From contig JAHDEZ010000007.1 in assembly GCA_020628425.1 (NCBI GenBank), forward strand, positions 32,352 through 72,383: DNA of 40,032 bases, written 5' to 3'. The notes under the pieces were generated by a model. It was given only the letters and a program-made list of their open reading frames with translations. It made no database searches and was not told the origin of the DNA. Shown here in pieces: positions 1 through 8,041 of the stretch (positions are counted from its first letter, which is position 1; each line of letters opens with the position of its first letter). This stretch comes from Hellea sp. GTDB taxonomy: Bacteria; Pseudomonadota; Alphaproteobacteria; Caulobacterales; Maricaulaceae. A program made the position numbers and the translations under genes.

Positions 1-265
1 AATTGCCCATAACAACCGTCGTAACGCCATGATTGACCGACGGTTTCATTTCTTGATCCCAACTGATCTGGCCATCATAATGTGTATGGAGGTCGATGAA
101 GCCTGGGGTCACAATACAACCATTAGCGTCGACAATTTTGTCCGCAGCTCCAAGCCCTTGTCCGATAGCGGCAATCACCCCGTCTTTAAGGCCGATATCA
201 GCCTCAATGGCTTGACCGCCTGAGCCGTCTATTATGGTGCCGCCCTGAATAATGGTGTCATACAT
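1..265 (-). CDS. N-acyl-D-amino-acid deacylase / D-aminoacylase-like amidohydrolase (N-terminal part only)
   Basis: Only the first 88 codons are present; the gene runs off the left edge. The reverse-strand frame begins MYDTIIQGGTIIDGSGG, the usual start of the composite beta-sandwich of D-aminoacylase-type amidohydrolases. It continues through GCIVTPGFIDLHTHYDGQ, where the HTH supplies the first metal-binding histidines and HYDGQ is typical of D-aminoacylases rather than dihydroorotases. The ATG at 265 has GGGGA about 9 bases upstream. The family hydrolyses N-acyl-D-amino acids or related amides; the substrate cannot be told from this fragment. The start lies 19 bases after the stop of the transporter gene at 285-1208, so the two probably form an operon. 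Confidence 0.85.
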   Translation of the reverse strand, partial: MYDTIIQGGTIIDGSGGQAIEADIGLKDGVIAAIGQGLGAADKIVDANGCIVTPGFIDLHTHYDGQISWDQEMKPSVNHGVTTVVMGN

Positions 266-284
266 ATCATTTTCCCCGATCTTT

Positions 285-1208
285 TCAGCTTTTAGCCCGA
301 TCTTGAGCACGGAATATAGCAACTAATGTCAATCCTGCAATAATATGCCAGGTACCCCACAGACCGATGATTGCGGCAGCGCCGCCAAGACCACTGAGTA
401 CGCCTAAAATAATGACAATCGCCAGTCCCGAGTTTTGAATGCCTACTTCCATAATCAAGGACCGACGGTCATATTTGTTCGCCCCTGACAGCAGCGCGGC
501 AAACAAACCTAGGGCAAAAGCAATGGCGTTGTGCAATACTGTAAATCCGACAAGCAAGAAAAGCGTCGATAACCCCAGCTTCATGAACCCGTCCCAATTC
601 GTATAAAGCGCGATACCAATTATAACGAACAACAGCAAAAATGCGATAAGACTCAGGGGTTTGGAAATTTTATTCATAGCGTTCGGAAACCGACTTTGGG
701 CAATCATACCGAGTGTAAGAGGCGCGGCCAGCAACACAAATGTGTTTACCAGAAACTCGCTCACGCTGAACTCGATCGTCTTAAGAAGAACCGCCGTGGG
801 TCCATAAATAGATATCCAAAACAGAATGGTAATGGGAGCCATAAACGCTGCAAATAGACTTGAGGTGGCTGTTAATGATACGGATAGCGCTCCGTTGCCG
901 CGTCCTAATACCGTGAGCAGGTTGGAAACTGTTCCACCTGGGCAGCAGGCAACTATTAACATGCCAAGCGCGATCGTTGGATGCGGGGATATGATTATGC
1001 AAAGCAAGAAAGTTGCTAGCGGCAACCCGATGAGTTGCGCGATGACGCCCGCGAAAAACGGCTTGGGGTTATCTTTGACTTGCGTGAAATGCGAAAGACG
1101 CAAGCTCAGCGCCACAGAAAGCATTATAATGAACAATGAAATAGCCAGACCAATCTTAGCTGGCTCCGACATTATCAGGATAAAATCATCAAGGGGACTC
1201 GGCTGCAT
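285..1208 (-). CDS. Bile acid:sodium symporter (BASS/SBF) family transporter
   Basis: This is a 307-residue inner-membrane protein made almost wholly of hydrophobic helices, the usual length for the BASS family (about 10 helices). The family signature is PGGTVSN at residues 90-96, followed by a stretch resembling LTVLGRGNGALSVSLTA, in the crossover region where sodium binds. BASS proteins import organic acids with sodium, including bile acids, pantoate and 2-keto acids; the cargo here is unknown. The ATG at 1208 gives a complete first helix. Its ribosome-binding site is poor, so Met13 (1172) is an alternative. The amidohydrolase follows 19 bases downstream, which suggests that an imported acylated compound is then hydrolysed, but that is inference. 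Confidence 0.88.
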   Translation of the reverse strand: MQPSPLDDFILIMSEPAKIGLAISLFIIMLSVALSLRLSHFTQVKDNPKPFFAGVIAQLIGLPLATFLLCIIISPHPTIALGMLIVACCPGGTVSNLLTVLGRGNGALSVSLTATSSLFAAFMAPITILFWISIYGPTAVLLKTIEFSVSEFLVNTFVLLAAPLTLGMIAQSRFPNAMNKISKPLSLIAFLLLFVIIGIALYTNWDGFMKLGLSTLFLLVGFTVLHNAIAFALGLFAALLSGANKYDRRSLIMEVGIQNSGLAIVIILGVLSGLGGAAAIIGLWGTWHIIAGLTLVAIFRAQDRAKS

Positions 1209-1261
1209 CCCTAGCAGGATGCATTAATTTTTGAGCCGTGCAAAGGCGAAAAACAAAGAAA

Positions 1262-2767
1262 CTAAAGCGGAGTATTCTCAACGCTGACGAGGCGCGCGCC
1301 TGCATCTGTCATAGGCATTGGCATTCCGGTGGCTGCCTGCGTTCCCATGTTTGTTAGAACGGTAGTCGTGAAAGTTTGAATACTGGTTCCCGTTGCGCCA
1401 CCTGTAGCCGAAGAATAGTCAACTTGATAGGGAGAAAAACCCATCGCGTATAGCAGATCAGCGGCTTGCTCCATGCCATATTTAAAGAACTGAAAGTCCG
1501 CTTCATTGTCCGAGATAATATCGTCAATGTCCGATGTGAATACCATGTTTTCAGCAATAAATGCCATAGCCGGTGATCTTGCTCCCATTTCTCCTAATCC
1601 ACCCACAAAGAGATTTTGCGTTGGGAAATAAGACGTTCCAACAAGACGGATATTTGCATTACCTTTAATGATTGAGGTCATATCGGGACTGGAATTACGA
1701 TCTTGAACAAAGAGCAGTCCTGCATAGTCGCCCGTACGCGGCGCCGTTAAATCCAGGGAGACTTCATCATAAGTGTAAAGATATGAATCCTCGCCCGTAA
1801 ATACGAATGTAACACCATCCCCGACAACTGACGCTCCAGCGCCGAACGATAATGGCCCATCATGTATGTAGTAAGTTCCAGGCATCAAAGTCGTCTCAGC
1901 GTCATAAAAATGGAGGCCATGGCAATAGACACCTGGGAAGCGCACATCATTATTTGGGCCTACGGCAAAAGTCGTGTCCATAATCTCCATAACGTCATCG
2001 ACGGTTGTCTGATTGACTGATCCGAAAAAATGATACTGAAAAAACGCATCAACGACTGAAGGAATAACGGTATCTATGGGCCCAAAATTACATTCGTCAT
2101 TCCCGCCAGTGAATTGGGGAACGGTAATGTGAGCGTACGGATCGGGCAGGGCGGAGCAATTGGCTTGAGCATAAGGTCCAACATTACCGTTAACACCACC
2201 ATGAACACAAATTCTTTTGGCGTTTGGCTGATAATTGCCGGATGCAATCAACGCATTCTGATCGCCTGAATTCACCTGAATTGAGCAACCAGGTGCTTGA
2301 ACTAAGGCATTTTTCTCAAACCGTAACGACCCGCGTGCGTCTTCACTCAGAGTCATAATACAGATAACATCTTCGATTGTCTTAATAGCTGCGGATCGAT
2401 TTCTCTGCGTCACTTTATTATGCCCCGCAATTCCCATGAAAATTGTTTCTTTTTCAATCGTGCCCTGAATATCGACCCTGGCGTCGGAGGCTACGACTTT
2501 TATTTCCACCGGTATGTCTGCGTCAAAGTTTTGTTTGAAGATGTTTGCGGCATAGTCCGCACGCTCATCATTTGAAAGATTTCCCGGAACAACGGCCGCC
2601 AAAGCCGCACTATCTAGTGCGCCCTGTAATCCTGTGGATTTATTGTGCAGATAGGCTGTATCAATAGCTATGCCGATTGCAATCGTAATCGGAACAGCGA
2701 AAATTGCTGTCATCAGTGCGAATTGCCCGGAGTCATTCGCCAAGTATTTTTTAAGTGCATTACGCAT
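1262..2767 (-). CDS. TadG-like pilus-assembly/Flp-associated protein
   Basis: The protein has 501 residues. The longest open frame begins four codons earlier at a TTG (2779), but ATG 2767 has GGGGA at a good distance and gives MRNALKKYL. Residues about 10-35 (GQFALMTAIFAVPITIAIG) are the hydrophobic N-terminal helix of the TadE/TadG-like domain, followed by the amphipathic region with DSAALAA. The remaining 400 residues would be outside the cytoplasm. They contain scattered cysteines and glycine-rich beta-helix-like stretches (ICVHGGVNGN, GTYYIHDGPLSFGAG) seen in many alphaproteobacterial TadG-like proteins. No other tad genes are nearby, so a role in a Tad pilus or adhesion apparatus rests on family membership alone. 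Confidence 0.8.
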   Translation of the reverse strand: MRNALKKYLANDSGQFALMTAIFAVPITIAIGIAIDTAYLHNKSTGLQGALDSAALAAVVPGNLSNDERADYAANIFKQNFDADIPVEIKVVASDARVDIQGTIEKETIFMGIAGHNKVTQRNRSAAIKTIEDVICIMTLSEDARGSLRFEKNALVQAPGCSIQVNSGDQNALIASGNYQPNAKRICVHGGVNGNVGPYAQANCSALPDPYAHITVPQFTGGNDECNFGPIDTVIPSVVDAFFQYHFFGSVNQTTVDDVMEIMDTTFAVGPNNDVRFPGVYCHGLHFYDAETTLMPGTYYIHDGPLSFGAGASVVGDGVTFVFTGEDSYLYTYDEVSLDLTAPRTGDYAGLLFVQDRNSSPDMTSIIKGNANIRLVGTSYFPTQNLFVGGLGEMGARSPAMAFIAENMVFTSDIDDIISDNEADFQFFKYGMEQAADLLYAMGFSPYQVDYSSATGGATGTSIQTFTTTVLTNMGTQAATGMPMPMTDAGARLVSVENTPL

Positions 2768-2859
2768 AATTATCCCCAATTAAGGTTGTACTTAAACTAA
2801 AAAGTTTAAAGTTGGGGCAAATCTTACGGTTAATATTCGGTAAAATCGTAACAAGCCTC

Positions 2860-2887
2860 TTGACTAATGATAGTAGTTGTATTCCAT
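2860..2887 (+). promoter_or_regulatory. Candidate rnpB promoter
   Basis: TTGACT at 2860-2865 is a good -35 element. A weak -10 (TTCCAT) follows at 2882-2887 after 16 bases. The predicted transcription start, near 2894, coincides with the first base of the RNase P RNA P1 stem. The match of position to the mature RNA 5' end is the main support; the -10 is poor. Confidence 0.5.
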
Positions 2888-2893
2888 CACTTC

Positions 2894-3236
2894 TTGAGGG
2901 TCGGGCGATTGCAAACATTGTTTGAGGAAAGTCCGGGCTCCATACAGGCAGGATGCCGGTTAACGACCGGCAAGCGAAAGCTTAGGGATAGTGCCACAGA
3001 AAACAAACCGCCATTTTATGGTAAGGGTGAAAAGGTGCGGTAAAAGCGCACCGCACCGGGTGTAAATCCGGTGGCAGGGTAAACCCCATCCGGAGCAAAA
3101 CCGAATAGGGACAACACATGATAAGCCTGTTTATCGTTGTCCGGGTTGGTTGCTAGAGATTGCAGGCAACTGTAATCCGAGATGAATAATCGCCGCTGCA
3201 CAAGCAGTACAGAACCCGGCTTATAGACCCTCAATT
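2894..3236 (+). ncRNA. rnpB: RNase P RNA, bacterial class A (rnpB)
   Basis: This is the catalytic RNA that removes 5' leaders from pre-tRNAs. The conserved 5' core GAGGAAAGTCCGGGCTCC is present at about 2923-2940, followed by the CAGGATGCCGG and GGGATAGTGCCACAGAAA blocks, and further on by GGTAAACCCCATCCGGAGCA. The ends pair to form the P1 helix: GAGGGTC at 2896-2902 with GACCCTC at 3226-3232. The length of about 340 bases is normal for alphaproteobacteria. No clear intrinsic terminator is visible before the protease gene that starts at 3271. A reverse-strand open frame inside the RNA is an artefact. Confidence 0.97.
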
Positions 3237-3270
3237 TACACTTGGCAGGTTCCGGTGTATTGAGGATTGC

Positions 3271-4272
3271 ATGCTCAGAAAATATGCAAAAACCACGTTC
3301 GTACTGACGGGGACAGTTCTACTGTCAGCTTGTGCGACCCATAAAGCATATTACCGAAAATCTATTTCTCAAGACCGGCTAGAAAAGGCTGAAGATGTTT
3401 TAAAAACAAAACTTAGATATACGAAAACAGGCCTCATCGTCATCCCTCTTGAATTTGACTTCGGATATCAAAACTTCATAATTGATACGGGCGCAACCCG
3501 CTCAGCAATTTTCAAAGGTAAAGTTGATATTCATTCTGTTGCCGAACAAACAACAGAAACCGCCAATGTTTTCGGACTTACACAATCCGGCCTTTTCCCA
3601 ATCACTGAGATATCCGGAATTAAGCTTGCTGATTACAACATTGGAACGCTAAAGTTTGCCATTCTTCCCAGACGAGATGAAGAGATAGACAAGTTGGATA
3701 ATCTGGACATTGCCGGAATAATTGGCATGGACCTGCTGGGGCGATATAATCTGTTCGTTGATACCAACGATGATACTGTCTATTTTATCCCGCCAAAATA
3801 CCCTTTACCAAACACAGTGAGCGCATGGACACCCGTAGATCTCTATCACAACCCATATTCCAAACTGGATAAGGACCTGCATTTCTTTGACATTCGGGTC
3901 GGTGCTCACCTTATGCCCGCAATTCTGGATACGGGCATTGAGTTTAATGTAATTAGCTGGAACGCCACTATCGTGCCGGAACTACGCCGATTACGCCGCC
4001 GCCTTCAGGAAGACTGGGAGTTTCAAGGCGCGATCGGAAACTTTGAACCAACGGCTAAAGTTAATGTTGTGAACATGAAGGCTGGCCTTAAGCGTTGGGA
4101 AAAAAGTGAATTCATTGTCATGACATTTGACCACATGAATGCCATCGGCTTCAAGGACAGAGCATTAGTTATCGGCGGTATCGGACTTTTCGAAAAGCGA
4201 AGTTTCTATTTGAACTTCCATGACAACCGTCTCTGGTTTGAAAGACCTCAAAAAGCAGGTGACGTAAAATAA
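3271..4272 (+). CDS. Lipoprotein with two retropepsin-like aspartyl protease lobes
   Basis: The 333-residue protein starts with a lipoprotein signal (lipobox LSAC, acylated Cys21), so it should sit on a membrane facing the periplasm. It has two aspartyl-protease half-sites. The first is FIIDTGATRSAIF (Asp72), followed by the hydrophobic-hydrophobic-Gly loop AGIIGMDLL near 148-156. The second is AILDTGIEFNVIS (Asp220), followed by IGGIGLFEKRSF near the C-terminus. Bacterial proteins of this type often have a single lobe and must dimerise; this one could form a pepsin-like active site from one chain. The ATG has GAGG upstream. It starts 34 bases after rnpB and ends 5 bases from the convergent alr stop. 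The substrate is unknown. Confidence 0.75.
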   Translation: MLRKYAKTTFVLTGTVLLSACATHKAYYRKSISQDRLEKAEDVLKTKLRYTKTGLIVIPLEFDFGYQNFIIDTGATRSAIFKGKVDIHSVAEQTTETANVFGLTQSGLFPITEISGIKLADYNIGTLKFAILPRRDEEIDKLDNLDIAGIIGMDLLGRYNLFVDTNDDTVYFIPPKYPLPNTVSAWTPVDLYHNPYSKLDKDLHFFDIRVGAHLMPAILDTGIEFNVISWNATIVPELRRLRRRLQEDWEFQGAIGNFEPTAKVNVVNMKAGLKRWEKSEFIVMTFDHMNAIGFKDRALVIGGIGLFEKRSFYLNFHDNRLWFERPQKAGDVK

Positions 4273-4277
4273 TATGA

Positions 4278-5396
4278 TTACCTGTATTCTCTTCTGGCAC
4301 GACTACCCAGGCGCACCAAAAGTTCATAGTTGATTGTATTCGCTTCACTTGCGTCATCCGAGAGATTTGGACCGAAGAACTCAGCCCAATCACCAATTCT
4401 CGGTCGTTTTTTAAGATCTGAAATATCTAAAGCGGTCAAATCCATGGATACTCGCCCTATGACCGGGCAACGTTTGCTTTGAAGGGTTGCATGACTCAGA
4501 CCAGTACCTTTTCCAGAACTTGAGGCGACCGGAATTCCGTCTGCATAACCCGCGCCGACAATTGCAATAGATGTGTCTTTGGTCGCGGTAAAAGTAGAAT
4601 TATATCCAAGACTCTGTCCAGCTTTCAAAACTTTCACCTGTAACACAGGCGCCATCAAAGAGATAACCGGTTCAACTTTTTCCTTTTTAGGGTTTGTTGT
4701 GGCAATGCCGCCGTAAATTCCGATCCCAGGTCTAACGAGTTGGAAGTGATATTCCTTTCCTAGGTAAATACCCGCTGTATTCGCAATGCTCATTGGAAGC
4801 ATAGGCAATCGCGCGGCCTTGGCTTTGAACGCTCCAAGCTGCGCCTTGTTGTAGGCCGAAGTTTCATCTTCGGCACAAGCCAAATGACTCATAACCAAAT
4901 CAATATGGAGTTTTTTTCGTAGAGCCTCGTTTTTAACGAGTTTTTCAAACTCATTCTCAGGGAAGCCAAGCCTATTAATGCCCGTATCGATATGGAGGGC
5001 TGAGTAGGGGGGCTCTTTTACACCTGAAACAGCCTCTTCCCAAATCCGGGCCTGGGTGAGTGAATTAATCACAGGCCTAAGCTGCGAACCAAAGAATAAA
5101 GTTAAGTCCCGGGGTGCCGGACCATTCAGGACGTAGATCGTAGCACGATCACCAATAGCTGCGCGGACTTCTTTGCCTTCCCCGGCAGTCGCCACGAAAA
5201 ATATACGGCAGCCTGCCCCGTAAAGTGCGCGAGATACTTTGTCCGCCCCCAATCCATAGGCGTCTGCCTTAACGGCCGCAGCAATGTTGGTTTTAGAACC
5301 AACCAGGGTTTTTAAATTATTATAGTTTCTTTTAAGGGCTTTGAGATCGATACGGACGACAGGCCGGCTCGAAAAGTTAGGACCAAGAATGCTCAT
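4278..5396 (-). CDS. alr: Alanine racemase
   Basis: This PLP enzyme interconverts L- and D-alanine and supplies D-Ala for peptidoglycan. Its 372 residues match the family. The PLP lysine lies in AAAVKADAYGLG (Lys43). The phosphate-binding and barrel motifs LVRPGIGIYG and GAGYADGIP are present, and the catalytic tyrosine of the partner subunit is in SLGYNSTF. The ATG at 5396 is preceded by AAGGCGAG and lies 9 bases after the dnaB stop, so dnaB and alr are cotranscribed; this order is common in alphaproteobacteria. It converges on the aspartyl-protease gene with 5 bases between stops and no terminator. Confidence 0.96.
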   Translation of the reverse strand: MSILGPNFSSRPVVRIDLKALKRNYNNLKTLVGSKTNIAAAVKADAYGLGADKVSRALYGAGCRIFFVATAGEGKEVRAAIGDRATIYVLNGPAPRDLTLFFGSQLRPVINSLTQARIWEEAVSGVKEPPYSALHIDTGINRLGFPENEFEKLVKNEALRKKLHIDLVMSHLACAEDETSAYNKAQLGAFKAKAARLPMLPMSIANTAGIYLGKEYHFQLVRPGIGIYGGIATTNPKKEKVEPVISLMAPVLQVKVLKAGQSLGYNSTFTATKDTSIAIVGAGYADGIPVASSSGKGTGLSHATLQSKRCPVIGRVSMDLTALDISDLKKRPRIGDWAEFFGPNLSDDASEANTINYELLVRLGSRARREYR

Positions 5397-5405
5397 AAGC
5401 TCGCC

Positions 5406-6899
5406 TTAATGCGAAAAGTCGTCATAGCGATCATCCTGAGCCAGATTACCGAACTTGGTGATATTGGCATCGAAAGACAGTTTAATCGTACCGATAGGGC
5501 CGTGACGTTGCTTGCCGACGATAACTTCAGCTTTGCCATGCAGCATTTCCATTTCCTGCATCCACGTCTCATGTTCTTGCGTGCCTTCGCTCGGCTCAGA
5601 GCGAGCTTTGTAATATTCCTCGCGGAAAACGAACATAACCACATCCGCGTCTTGTTCGATAGAGCCAGATTCCCGGAGGTCTGAGAGTTGTGGACGTTTA
5701 TCATCTCGTTGCTCTACCTGGCGGGATAACTGGGCGAGGGCAAGGACGGGAATATCAAGCTCTTTGGCAATGGCTTTCAGGCCTTGTGTAATAGCGCTGA
5801 CTTCCTGCACTCGACCGTCCGAAGACTTTAAGGCCTTACCGCCGGTCAGGAGCTGCAGATAGTCAACGACAATAAGATCGAGCCCGTGTTGACGTTTCAG
5901 ACGACGGGACCTGGCTGCGAGCTGTCCGATTGATATTCCGCCCGTATCATCGATGAATAGGGGGATGTTACTGATGTCATCCGCACTGTCTCTGACATGT
6001 TCATATTCTGTGGCATTGATATCACCTCGCCGAATTTTATGAGAAGGTATGCCTGATTGTTCCGCCAGGATACGTGTTGCAAGCTGCTCTGAGGACATTT
6101 CCAAGCTAAAAAATCCAACCCGTCCACCGTCCGCAGCTTTGGACACCCCTGTTTCCGTTTTTTCTTCTCTGAATTTTTTGGCTATATGAAATGCAATATT
6201 GGTCGCCAATGAGGTCTTACCCATGGAAGGCCGTCCAGCGAGTATGATCAGATCAGACCGGTGCAAGCCACCAAGCTGTCTGTCCATATCTATAAGACCT
6301 GTCGACACCCCTGATAACCCACCGTCCCGTGCATAAGCAGCAGATGCCATCTGGATCGACTTGACCATAGCTTCGCTGAAACTGTCAAAGCCGCCTTGTA
6401 CTGAACCGATTTCAGCCAGATTGTATAATTTACTTTCGGCCTCTGCGATTTGCTCGAGGGCGTCCTGCTCATATTCCGGATTGGCCGCTACAGTCGAGAT
6501 ATCACCGCCCAGCCGGATAAGTTCTCGCCGCATGGCCAAGTCAAATATCATTTTAGCATATTCGATAGATGTCGCCCCGGACGGTGCAGAGAGCAATAAT
6601 TCGGCCAAATATTGCTCTCCACCTATGTCTACAAGCGTTTCATCTTGAGAGAACCGGTTTTTAAGAACAATGGCATCTGCAAGCTTGCCGCTTTCGATCA
6701 ACCGAGCAGCTGTCGCATATATCCGCTGGTGCACCGGATTATAGAAATGCTTTTCGTCAACTATCATGCTGACCCGGTGATAAATTTCATTATCGTAGAG
6801 AATGGCGCCCAGCAAAGCCTGTTCAGCCGGAAGGCTGTGAGGCGTTGTGTCCTCCTGTGATAGAGAGGAATAATCACTACTTTCAGTAATGGAAACCAT
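5406..6899 (-). CDS. dnaB: Replicative DNA helicase DnaB
   Basis: DnaB is the hexameric 5'-3' helicase at the replication fork. The N-terminal primase-interacting domain begins SLPAEQALLGAILYD. The RecA-like C-terminal domain has Walker A GRPSMGKTSLA at about residue 222 and Walker B LIVVDYLQLL, followed by the DnaB-type QLSRQVEQRDDKRPQLSDLR segment with its arginine finger. No intein is present. The longest frame starts at a TTG at 6947. I place the start at ATG 6899 (MVSITES), which has AAAGGG at a proper distance, giving 497 residues. It is divergent from the LysM gene across about 220 bases and is followed directly by alr. Confidence 0.96.
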   Translation of the reverse strand: MVSITESSDYSSLSQEDTTPHSLPAEQALLGAILYDNEIYHRVSMIVDEKHFYNPVHQRIYATAARLIESGKLADAIVLKNRFSQDETLVDIGGEQYLAELLLSAPSGATSIEYAKMIFDLAMRRELIRLGGDISTVAANPEYEQDALEQIAEAESKLYNLAEIGSVQGGFDSFSEAMVKSIQMASAAYARDGGLSGVSTGLIDMDRQLGGLHRSDLIILAGRPSMGKTSLATNIAFHIAKKFREEKTETGVSKAADGGRVGFFSLEMSSEQLATRILAEQSGIPSHKIRRGDINATEYEHVRDSADDISNIPLFIDDTGGISIGQLAARSRRLKRQHGLDLIVVDYLQLLTGGKALKSSDGRVQEVSAITQGLKAIAKELDIPVLALAQLSRQVEQRDDKRPQLSDLRESGSIEQDADVVMFVFREEYYKARSEPSEGTQEHETWMQEMEMLHGKAEVIVGKQRHGPIGTIKLSFDANITKFGNLAQDDRYDDFSH

Positions 6900-7120
6900 G
6901 CCAACCCTTTGCGAATGTGCTGTGTTTAACAGGAGTCGTTTTCTCAATGAAGATGCTCTTTCGTTTTCCTATATGACTTACAAGAACTTTCTGCAGGAAT
7001 ACGGCGATACTGTGGATAGAATTGGGTATAAATTTGTTCATTCAAAACCACCCATTTTTTATAAATCATTAACCAAGATCTATCACTATCCTTGAGATCT
7101 AAAAGGCCTCGGAGGATTCT

Positions 7121-7933
7121 ATGTCTATTCAAAGATTATTGGGGGGTGCCATTGTCGCCGGACTGTTTTCGGTAACAGCCAGCGCTCAGACTTATGATGT
7201 GGTTGTGGAGCCAGTCCCGCAACCTGACCAGTTAAGCGACAGTGTTAGAGCGCAATTTATCAGGGCAGGTGATGTTAGTCCGGAAGAATATGCACGCCTA
7301 ATGGAGGAGGCTGATAAAATTCGTGCCTACCAGGGGCATGGCTATACCGCTCCTGTATACTCTGAAAGCGCGACCACTTATCAGACAATGCCCACATATG
7401 ATGGCCGCCCGTCTACGACAATCACAACAAATCAAGGTTATCAGATAGAACTTTATGATGAGCCTATTCAAGCGCCTGTCACACCAACCGCAACTTACAC
7501 AACCTCCGGCGGTCATACAGTTATGCGCGGTGACACGTTGTATAGTATTTCGCGTCGTTATGGTGTTTCGCTGTCAGATTTGAAGTCACGCAATGGTCTA
7601 TCATCTAATACAATCAGTATTGGTCAGGTCTTGTCAGTGCCTGGGCAGGCAATGACATCTTATGCCCAGACCTATTCAGCGCCGGCGCCAACCTCGTCAT
7701 ATACTATTAATTCTCAGCCATATGAAAGCGGTTCACGGGCTACGTTAGTTCGCAATGTCGAGCCTATCCCGTTCACGGGGATCTATGCCGTTCTGCCGGG
7801 TGATACATTGTACAGTATTGCGCGTCGTGCTTGCGTAAGTGTCGACGAGGTCACAAGTGTAAACAGCCTGGGCACCACCACTATACAGCCGGGACAGCGT
7901 CTTACCATGCCAAATGGTCATTGTTTGAACTAA
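7121..7933 (+). CDS. Secreted protein with two LysM domains
   Basis: The protein has 270 residues with a Sec signal peptide (cleavage after VTASA, residue 22). It then has a Pro/Thr/Tyr-rich linker and two peptidoglycan-binding LysM domains: HTVMRGDTLYSISRRYGVS at about 128-171 and YAVLPGDTLYSIARRACVS at about 224-268. The second domain has a cysteine (RRAC) that could bond with the one in the C-terminal GHCLN. No enzymatic domain is seen. Upstream of yajC other alphaproteobacteria often carry a LysM-M23 (NlpD-like) protein; this one stops after the second LysM. The ATG has an excellent GGAGGA site. A strong intrinsic terminator follows at 7968-8027. Confidence 0.85.
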   Translation: MSIQRLLGGAIVAGLFSVTASAQTYDVVVEPVPQPDQLSDSVRAQFIRAGDVSPEEYARLMEEADKIRAYQGHGYTAPVYSESATTYQTMPTYDGRPSTTITTNQGYQIELYDEPIQAPVTPTATYTTSGGHTVMRGDTLYSISRRYGVSLSDLKSRNGLSSNTISIGQVLSVPGQAMTSYAQTYSAPAPTSSYTINSQPYESGSRATLVRNVEPIPFTGIYAVLPGDTLYSIARRACVSVDEVTSVNSLGTTTIQPGQRLTMPNGHCLN

Positions 7934-7953
7934 TTCTTTTTTAGCTATATGCG

Positions 7954-7983
7954 TTGAAATAATTTATGACGCCCCTATATAGT
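7954..7983 (+). promoter_or_regulatory. Candidate yajC-secDF promoter
   Basis: TTGAAA (7954-7959) and TATAGT (7978-7983) are separated by 18 bases; TATATA at 7976-7981 with a 16-base spacer is an overlapping alternative -10. Transcription would start near 7990, in the loop of the terminator hairpin listed next. The operon's own transcript would therefore carry only the 3' arm of the hairpin and could not form it. Confidence 0.6.
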
Positions 7984-8027
7984 CGCCAACACTAAAACCG
8001 GCGACTATGAGTCGGGCGTCATTTTTT
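7968..8027 (+). terminator. Intrinsic terminator of the LysM gene, overlapping the yajC promoter
   Basis: The inner arms ATAGTCGCC (7979-7987) and GGCGACTAT (8000-8008) pair perfectly. The outer arms GACGCCC (7968-7974) and GGGCGTC (8014-8020) pair perfectly too, across a small internal loop. ATTTTTTATT follows at 8021-8030. This gives 16 base pairs plus a U-tract, a convincing terminator for transcripts coming from the LysM gene. Confidence 0.75.
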
Positions 8028-8041
8028 ATTTGCGGGGATTT

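Noticed and set aside
826-1227. 133-residue plus-strand open frame
   Set aside because: Antisense to the BASS transporter gene, whose helices and PGGT motif are clear.
3016-3234. Reverse-strand 72-residue open frame (LVQRRLF type)
   Set aside because: It lies entirely within the RNase P RNA; this is a known false ORF of structured RNA genes.
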